Positions 52,752-58,134 of a DNA stretch of 58,134 bases are shown here, in pieces. The position numbers and the translations under genes are program-made. Below the pieces are notes generated by a model. The model saw only the letters and a program-made list of their open reading frames with translations, had not been told where the DNA came from and did no database searches. Position 1 is the stretch's first letter. Each line of letters begins with the position of its first letter. Source of the stretch: an uncultured Flavobacteriales bacterium (GTDB lineage: Bacteria > Bacteroidota > Bacteroidia > Flavobacteriales_D > Parvicellaceae); contig CAJQPO010000098.1 of NCBI GenBank assembly GCA_905480225.1, positions 1 to 58,134 of the forward strand, given 5' to 3'.

Positions 52752-53780
52752 ATGAAAATGTTCCTGTTTTTCTTGGTTGGTCTTTATGCGACACAGTCTT
52801 TAGCACAATTCCCTTTACCTAAAGTATACGATTGTTTACAAATAGACCAAAGCATTTCGATTGATGGCCAAGCTACAGAATCTGCCTGGAAAACAGCCAA
52901 ATGGTCAGACCACTTTGTGGACATAGAGGGAGAAAAAAATAACACACCGTACTACACCACAGCGTTTAAAATGCTTTGGGACACCAACAACTTGTACCTG
53001 TTTGCTCTTCTTGAAGAAGAACATCTTTGGGCTACGCTAAAAAATCACGATGATATCATTTATCGAGACAATGATTTCGAGGTCTTTATCGACCCAGATA
53101 GTGACAACCACAATTACCTGGAAATCGAGGTGAATTTATTCAATACTATCCTGGACTTAATGCTGACTAAACCCTATAGGAATGGCGGTCCTTTAATCAT
53201 GGACTGGACCGCTAATGGATTACAATCGAAAATTACTATGGCTGGAACATTAAATGACCCAAGTGATACAGATTCTCTTTGGCGAATTGAAATGGCAATA
53301 CCGATCAAAATTATTAGCGAAATTCCTCGAGTTGGAGAATCTTGGAGAATTAATTTTTCAAGAGTTCAATATGAGACAATGATTATCGCTGAACAATACA
53401 ATAAAAAGAAAGATTTATATGGCAAAATCCTACCAGAAAATAATTGGGTTTGGAGCCCTCAAGGAATAATCAATATGCATTATCCTGAAAAATGGGGCTA
53501 CCTCTTCTTCAATGACTCAGCTGGCAGTAAAACTGCGAAACAACCAGAAGACGCAGCAATCAGAATGGCATTACATGAATTGTATTATGAACAATCTGTT
53601 TATTTGAAGAAGAATGGAATTCCAAATAAAGACATGATTAATGAAATAACGGTAGCCAATGAATTGTATAAAATCGACCTAGTTATACAAGAGAAAGACT
53701 TTGAAATCTCTGCAGCCAATACGAAATGGACTTGGCACATTCAAAACGATAGCAAAATATGGAAATCAAGGAACCAATGA
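52752..53780 (+). CDS. CBM9-like carbohydrate-binding protein
   Basis: A 342-residue exported protein with signal peptide ending QSLAQ. Residues about 35-230 form a CBM9-like fold: IDGQATESAWKTAKWSDHFVD, FKMLWDTNNLYLFALLEEE, and FEVFIDPDSDNHNYLEIEVN are the typical strands. Similar proteins bind sugars or polysaccharides at the surface. The C-terminal 100 residues are poorly recognised. Its stop overlaps the next gene start (ATGA), so they are made together. Confidence 0.85.
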   Translation: MKMFLFFLVGLYATQSLAQFPLPKVYDCLQIDQSISIDGQATESAWKTAKWSDHFVDIEGEKNNTPYYTTAFKMLWDTNNLYLFALLEEEHLWATLKNHDDIIYRDNDFEVFIDPDSDNHNYLEIEVNLFNTILDLMLTKPYRNGGPLIMDWTANGLQSKITMAGTLNDPSDTDSLWRIEMAIPIKIISEIPRVGESWRINFSRVQYETMIIAEQYNKKKDLYGKILPENNWVWSPQGIINMHYPEKWGYLFFNDSAGSKTAKQPEDAAIRMALHELYYEQSVYLKKNGIPNKDMINEITVANELYKIDLVIQEKDFEISAANTKWTWHIQNDSKIWKSRNQ

Positions 53781-54847
53781 AACAAAAAATCATTAGCCTA
53801 AGTCTCATCCTACTTACTTTTCTTTCTTGCCAAAAAAAACAAGCATCTTATTCAATAAAAACTACAACTATTGAAGTGCCAGAGATTGAGAAATGGATCT
53901 GGCTGCATGGAACCTCCGATACAAATGCGGCCGCACTAAAAACACAATTCAAAACACTCGCGAACAATGGAATCACTGGAGTTCTAATTGGCGGTGATAA
54001 TGAATCCATGTTTCGAGCTGCAAAAGCAGAAGGGCTGCAAGCGCATATTTGGCTTTGGACCCTCAACAGAGGCGACGAATACATTATGAAAAATCACTCA
54101 GACTGGTATAGTATCAACAGAAATGGTGAATCCTGCTTCGACAATCCGCCATATGTTTCTTACTATCGCTGGTTGTGTCCTACCAATAAAGAGGTCAGAA
54201 GTTTTCTGAAGGATGAAATACGTAGGCTGTCTCAAAAAGATTATATCGATGGCATCCATTTGGACTATGTCCGATACTGCGATGTTATTCTCCCCATTGC
54301 ACTTTGGGAAAAATACAACCTCGTTCAAAACAGAGAACTGCCTGAATTCGATTACTGTTATTGCAAAACATGCCGATCTACCTTTCAAAAAGTATCTTCG
54401 AATGATCCCTTAACATTAGCAGAACCCGCTGCGGATAGCAATTGGATCAATTTTCGTTACCATCAAGTAACATCGCTCGTAAATGATCTTGCAGCAATCG
54501 CACATCAAAACCAAAAACCTATTTCAGCAGCAGTATTTCCTACTCCGACAATTGCTAAGAAATTAGTCCGACAAGACTGGGTTAATTGGAATCTCGACCG
54601 AATTTTCCCTATGGTCTATCATGCTTTTTACGAAGAAGAAATTACTTGGGTAAAGAATGCGACCTCTGAAGGAGTAAGTAAATTAAAAAGTAGAATACCC
54701 GTTATTACAGGCATATATATGCCTGACATCGAAAATGAAACAGTACTAAAACAGGCCATTGATGGGGCTTTAAACGGCGGAGCCAATGGAATCTCGTTGT
54801 TTGGAAAACTTACTTCGAAACAGTGGAAAGTGGTGAAAGGCAAATAA
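53777..54847 (+). CDS. TIM-barrel glycoside-hydrolase-like lipoprotein (GHL10-like)
   Basis: A lipoprotein of about 356 residues, starting at ATG 53777 with a signal ending LTFLSC. The barrel contains GITGVLIGGDNESM, HIWLWTLNRGDEY, YIDGIHLDYVRY (Asp/Tyr of the likely active site) and a C-terminal half with ISAAVFPTP and DRIFPMVYHAF. These follow the GHL10-like/YbbR-type hydrolase pattern seen in bacterial surface lipoproteins. The paired upstream CBM9-like protein suggests a shared polysaccharide substrate. Confidence 0.75.
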   Translation: MKQKIISLSLILLTFLSCQKKQASYSIKTTTIEVPEIEKWIWLHGTSDTNAAALKTQFKTLANNGITGVLIGGDNESMFRAAKAEGLQAHIWLWTLNRGDEYIMKNHSDWYSINRNGESCFDNPPYVSYYRWLCPTNKEVRSFLKDEIRRLSQKDYIDGIHLDYVRYCDVILPIALWEKYNLVQNRELPEFDYCYCKTCRSTFQKVSSNDPLTLAEPAADSNWINFRYHQVTSLVNDLAAIAHQNQKPISAAVFPTPTIAKKLVRQDWVNWNLDRIFPMVYHAFYEEEITWVKNATSEGVSKLKSRIPVITGIYMPDIENETVLKQAIDGALNGGANGISLFGKLTSKQWKVVKGK

Positions 54848-54872
54848 AATATCTATCTTTTTATACCACAAC

Positions 54873-54903
54873 TTTGCAAGGGAAGAAAATTCTACTAATT
54901 TTG
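54873..54903 (+). promoter_or_regulatory. Promoter of the tRNA-Asp gene
   Basis: TTTG (54873-54876) and TAATTTTG (54896-54903) are separated by 19 bases, both exact matches to the Bacteroidota housekeeping consensus. Transcription should start near 54910, about 65 bases before the tRNA. Confidence 0.75.
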
Positions 54904-54974
54904 TCGTCCGTTTGAACGGAATACAATTTCCATTAAAGCTAACTGTTGTTAGCGGTTGAGAGACTTGGAAATTT

Positions 54975-55048
54975 GGTCTGGTAGTTCAGTTGGTTAGAAT
55001 ACCTGCCTGTCACGCAGGGGGTCGCGGGTTCGAGTCCCGTCCAGACCG
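54975..55048 (+). tRNA. tRNA-Asp (anticodon GTC)
   Basis: A 74-base cloverleaf. The acceptor stem is GGTCTGG/CCAGACC with discriminator G, the anticodon stem CCTGC/GCAGG encloses loop CTGTCAC, and the anticodon GTC is at 55009-55011. The T-arm GCGGGTTCGAGTCCCGT is standard. The CCA end is not encoded in full. Confidence 0.97.
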
Positions 55049-55082
55049 CATCAAAGAAAAGCCCATATGGCTGTGGGATTAG

Positions 55083-55127
55083 AAAGCCCTAGGAAGTATC
55101 AAAATTCCTGGGGCTTTTGTTTTTTTA
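55083..55127 (+). terminator. Rho-independent terminator after tRNA-Asp
   Basis: AAAGCCCTAGGAA (55083-55095) pairs with TTCCTGGGGCTTT (55105-55117), with one mismatch, around a 9-base loop. A T-rich tract follows. Confidence 0.8.
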
Positions 55128-55216
55128 AAACCCATTGAACCCGCGCATATTACACTACATCGCGAACGAAGTTACCAATCATTGCAAATGAATCGATTGG
55201 TATATTAAGGAACGGA

Positions 55217-55651
55217 TTACTCTGCTATAATGTGGAATTCGAGCAGTTCAAAATTAGATTCATCTTTCGGGTCAAAAAGTTTAAATTGCACAGTCCCCTG
55301 CCCTTGAATGCCTTTAGGAAAAACATGAAGTGCCAGAAACCCTGGTTTACCTGGAGAAATCAATTTTAAAGCTCCTCCCGATGGAATTCCAATTTGACAT
55401 TTTCCAAAGGCACACATGGAGTAATCCCATTCTATCGGCAAAGTATTTTCTAATCTCTCCCAATGCAGATATAAATCATTTTCTGTGGTGTTTAAAAATT
55501 TGATTTCTGCCAGCTCTACCCTTCCATTTCTATCGACAGTTGAATTTTGAACACCATTACCTAAGATTTTAAAGGATCTCGCATCTGTTAAATTGAAAGA
55601 AACAAGCACAATCGTCAATGCTACAAACAAATATATTTTCACCAACCTCAT
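55217..55651 (-). CDS. Hypothetical secreted protein of the cupredoxin cluster
   Basis: A 144-residue protein with an N-terminal signal peptide. The mature part is predicted all-beta, Ig-like, with EWDYSMCAFGKC (two Cys) near residue 80 and VQFKLFDPKDESNFE near the end. I do not recognise a named family. It lies two bases after the multicopper oxidase stop on the same strand and is probably co-expressed. A structural or copper-related accessory role is a guess. Confidence 0.65.
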   Translation of the reverse strand: MRLVKIYLFVALTIVLVSFNLTDARSFKILGNGVQNSTVDRNGRVELAEIKFLNTTENDLYLHWERLENTLPIEWDYSMCAFGKCQIGIPSGGALKLISPGKPGFLALHVFPKGIQGQGTVQFKLFDPKDESNFELLEFHIIAE

Positions 55652-55652
55652 C

Positions 55653-56882
55653 TTACTTTTTCACAAATTGCTTTGAAACAACGCGAGTGCCGTCTGTTAT
55701 TGAAAGAATATACTGTCCCGCTGAATAATTGGAGGTATTTATTGAAATAGATTGGTTACCAGACGGATACCTCTTGACCAATTCTGATTTAATTAAACGC
55801 CCATCAATTGATACTACCCTGAAACCAATTGTCGCCGGTTGAATCAAATCAAATGTCACTTTCAATTCCAACTCTGTTGGGTTAGGTGCAAGTTGGAGGT
55901 TATTCAATTTCGGTAACTCCACCACCTGATTAGGAATTTGGATATCGACCTTTACATATTGAACATCTTTTAATACACCAGTCATCATATCGAAATAATG
56001 TACTTCAATTGAATCAAGAACCGGAGTACTAGATTCTGCCAATACTCCGTATCGCTCACCAGGATAAATTTCAACTGTATCGGAAATTACATTATTCGGC
56101 AATGGCCTACCATCTGAATCAATTATAATTGCGTTTAACGAACCTGGAAAGATTACTTTATTAGAACAATAACCAATATTAACCAAACGAAAATAATTGA
56201 CATAATTGGTTTTTGATGTAAGCTCTACGGTGTCTTCTAATTGTTGATCAGAAAGCCCATTAATAGCAAAGAAATCGGGAGTATATCTTGGAATTTCTAA
56301 GGAATCATGCACCGCACTATTGTCATGCTCGTGGTCTAAAATTGAATCCGAATGCCAAAAGGTATCAAACTCTGACATAAATAACATGGTTTCAGTATCA
56401 AAGGCATACCCACCATCCCAAGTTGTATTGCTTCCATCTGACGGACGAATAACAACGGGCCCATACATGCCAGCCTGCAAATGTAATGTTGACCCTACGT
56501 GACAATGATAAAGGTATGTACCAGCATGAGGCGCTTTAAAATGGTACCAACCATGTTCCATGTGGTCTACATCGAAAGAAAGCATCGGCACTCCATCATT
56601 AGCCTGATTAACATCTAGACCATGCAAGTGAATGGTATGGTGATGCAGCTGTGAAACATTCCAAAAATCAATGTGAACAGAATCTCCCTGATTCGCTTCA
56701 ATTAAGGGTGCCGGAATAGGCGGATGGCTTGAGAGATTGGATGCAAATCCAAAAACGCGCATCGTATCTCCATTTGCAATTATCTTTTCACCCAATGTTC
56801 TACCTATTAAAAAAACATTGGTTTGGGCATTCAAGAATAATGAGCAGCAAATGAATAAAGCGATCAATAATGTCTTCATCAT
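55653..56882 (-). CDS. Secreted multicopper-oxidase-like protein with T9SS sorting domain
   Basis: A 409-residue protein. The signal peptide ends FLNAQ. The first cupredoxin domain has copper ligands in HHHTIHLHGLDV and in YLYHCHVGSTLHLQAGMYG. A second domain (about 200-315) lacks such ligands. The last 85 residues are a T9SS type A sorting domain (LAPNPTELELKV, then SAGQYILSITDG and a Lys-Lys end). It should be secreted and attached to the surface through type IX secretion. The start overlaps the next upstream gene by one base. Confidence 0.88.
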   Translation of the reverse strand: MMKTLLIALFICCSLFLNAQTNVFLIGRTLGEKIIANGDTMRVFGFASNLSSHPPIPAPLIEANQGDSVHIDFWNVSQLHHHTIHLHGLDVNQANDGVPMLSFDVDHMEHGWYHFKAPHAGTYLYHCHVGSTLHLQAGMYGPVVIRPSDGSNTTWDGGYAFDTETMLFMSEFDTFWHSDSILDHEHDNSAVHDSLEIPRYTPDFFAINGLSDQQLEDTVELTSKTNYVNYFRLVNIGYCSNKVIFPGSLNAIIIDSDGRPLPNNVISDTVEIYPGERYGVLAESSTPVLDSIEVHYFDMMTGVLKDVQYVKVDIQIPNQVVELPKLNNLQLAPNPTELELKVTFDLIQPATIGFRVVSIDGRLIKSELVKRYPSGNQSISINTSNYSAGQYILSITDGTRVVSKQFVKK

Positions 56883-57739
56883 TACTGAATTAATATTGTT
56901 AAGAACATTCCAAAAGGGTACAAACCTCCACCAGTAATTGATAATAAATTATGATCATGAACTGGATATTCGCCCACTTGATCCGGAACTAATCTCAAAA
57001 CATACCCTTCCAATCGTTTTAGGGGGAACGTGTCTTTAATCCGACCAATATGACTAGTGCTCATCGTTGAGTATAATATCTCACAATGATATCCATGAAA
57101 ATGAATGGAATGTTCCGCTTGCCCTGTATTGGCCATGAAAATGAGTATTGTATCACCTATTTCCCCCTCTACTCTTGCTGTTGTATCCCCATTAATATTG
57201 GGATTACTTCGTCCATTAATTGTGAAATAATCGGGGTAATAATTTAGCCAATCTACCACACCACCAAATGCTAAAGAATCATTCCATTCGGATTGGTGGT
57301 CTTTAATGTTCCAAAAAAAAGACTGTTCATTTATTCCAACTCCAATAATGCCAGACAAACCCATATAAGCATGATTTGGATAATTAAGGTGGTCGTAATA
57401 AATAAATAAGCCCAGATCAGCAGATGAAAAAACAAACTGAGCTGTATCACCCGGGAGGATTGTATCTCTTAACCCCAACATACCTTTAACATCGAAACCA
57501 TGCACTATTGTATCATTATTAATCACAGAAAGGCTAAGCGTATCTCCAACTCCAACGGAAAGTTGCACATTCTGTTGCTCAAAAACACCCGTTGAATTAA
57601 ATGCCTTGAAAGCCATTTGGTGACCATCTACACAATAAGCCTGCCCGGCATTAACAAAAAGTGTCTGGTCAATATTATTGGCAAAAAAAATGGCCTGAAA
57701 TGAAATAAAACAGACCATTGATAAAAAAGCACTTTTCAC
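56882..57739 (-). CDS. Cupredoxin-domain protein (multicopper-oxidase-like)
   Basis: A protein of about 285 residues from GTG 57739, starting with a signal-like segment (VKSAFLSMVCFISFQAIFFAN). Two cupredoxin domains are seen. The second has HSIHFHGYHCEI and YPVHDHNLLSITGGG, followed by YPFGM. The Cys of the usual HCH copper site is replaced by Asp (HDH), so a classical type-1 centre is unlikely. A longer frame extends to 57862 over the previous gene. It has no T9SS tail. It is followed by the T9SS-tailed oxidase in the same operon. Confidence 0.82.
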   Translation of the reverse strand: MKSAFLSMVCFISFQAIFFANNIDQTLFVNAGQAYCVDGHQMAFKAFNSTGVFEQQNVQLSVGVGDTLSLSVINNDTIVHGFDVKGMLGLRDTILPGDTAQFVFSSADLGLFIYYDHLNYPNHAYMGLSGIIGVGINEQSFFWNIKDHQSEWNDSLAFGGVVDWLNYYPDYFTINGRSNPNINGDTTARVEGEIGDTILIFMANTGQAEHSIHFHGYHCEILYSTMSTSHIGRIKDTFPLKRLEGYVLRLVPDQVGEYPVHDHNLLSITGGGLYPFGMFLTILIQ

Positions 57740-57749
57740 TCTATAAAAC

Positions 57750-58134
57750 TTATTTTTTGATGATTTTTTTCGAACTCTGCATTCCATTTTTACCGATAAC
57801 GGAAACCAGATATACGCCTTTTCTAAAATCAGAAACATCAATCTGCACAATAGCATTTGCACCCAAACGATTTTGGCGCATTTTTTTACCTAAAATATCT
57901 GTAATCACAATTGAACCATTGACATCTGAAAGGTTCTCAATAATCAGCTGATCTAAAACAGGGTTCGGATACGTCAACATGGAAATTTTGTGCTCGGCAA
58001 TAGCCGATGCTGGAGCAGGCCAATGAATTGAGAAACTCACCGTATCTCCTCTTGAATAATCATTTTGATCATACACATATATTTCCACTTTTCCATCACC
58101 GTAATTGAGCCCGCATGTCATGTTGCATTTTATA
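57750..58134 (-). CDS. T9SS-sorted protein, C-terminal part (runs off the window)
   Basis: The frame is open to the window edge, and no gene start can be placed inside; the ATG at 58121 is internal. About 128 residues are seen. The first part has CNMTCGLNYGDGKVEIYVYD and DTVSFSIHWP, like the end of a beta-rich domain. The rest is a T9SS type A sorting domain: TYPNPVLDQLIIENLSDVNG, RKGVYLVSVIG and a Lys-Lys end. It precedes the cupredoxin gene by 10 bases. Confidence 0.85.
   Translation of the reverse strand, partial: IKCNMTCGLNYGDGKVEIYVYDQNDYSRGDTVSFSIHWPAPASAIAEHKISMLTYPNPVLDQLIIENLSDVNGSIVITDILGKKMRQNRLGANAIVQIDVSDFRKGVYLVSVIGKNGMQSSKKIIKK

Overview
The window looks like chromosomal DNA of a Bacteroidota bacterium. 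It is AT-rich and uses the TAnnTTTG promoter box typical of that phylum. It carries type IX secretion (T9SS) C-terminal domains, DUF4293 and DUF4199 proteins, a Rho with a long charged N-terminal insertion, and a short SRP RNA with a GGAA loop. A FecA-like TonB receptor and a PID-CTERM/exosortase cassette fit the same phylum. A free-living, glycan-degrading member of the Flavobacteriales or Cytophagales is likely, but the order cannot be fixed from this sequence. No insertion sequence, prophage or CRISPR array was seen.

Layout. 1-233: 5' part of a secreted PNGase F-related protein. 357-6377: housekeeping genes (ABC exporter, truA, phosphoesterase, rho with a terminator, two small membrane proteins). 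6473-11911: a glycoprotein-sugar block (FHS-family sugar permease, GH92 alpha-mannosidase lipoprotein, glycosylasparaginase), the last co-transcribed with a Wzc-type polysaccharide tyrosine kinase (to 14291). 14686-16698: a compact sorting cassette (PID-CTERM mini-protein, exosortase, associated membrane protein) followed by an RluA enzyme, divergent from wzc. 16688-23810: arfB, M23 peptidase, LytTR two-component pair and priA. 24144-29425: lipoprotein, small secreted protein, a TerB-like/FHA-like/ABCG fusion exporter and a SiaB-type kinase. 29513-33974: methyltransferase, ZIP transporter, YwqK-like protein, glycosyltransferase, a GNAT gene with a damaged start, and an SDR. 34070-34163: SRP RNA.

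34342-40774 (minus strand) is a tandem phosphorelay: sigma-54 response regulator, hybrid kinase, Hpt protein and a degenerate receiver, followed by a large protein that looks like an inactivated APH-fold kinase joined to another domain. 41133-44173: ruvX, dapD, glycosyltransferase, tsaC. 44238-51333: a ferric-iron ABC importer converging on an operon of a FecA-like receptor and a BadF-type GlcNAc kinase. 51431-52612: a receiver protein with Asn in place of the phosphoacceptor Asp, and a LuxR-type regulator. 52752-54847: a CBM9-like protein translationally coupled to a TIM-barrel glycoside-hydrolase-like lipoprotein. 54975-55048: tRNA-Asp with a near-ideal promoter. 55217-58134: a secreted cupredoxin/multicopper-oxidase cluster with T9SS tails.

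Two themes tie the genes together. One is breakdown and uptake of N-glycoprotein sugars (PNGase-like protein, GH92, glycosylasparaginase, FHS permease, GlcNAc kinase). The other is surface-polymer and protein sorting (Wzc, exosortase cassette, T9SS cargo). The most novel-looking elements are the exosortase cassette with an almost domain-free substrate, the pseudokinase next to the phosphorelay, the Asp-to-Asn receiver and the three-part ABC fusion.
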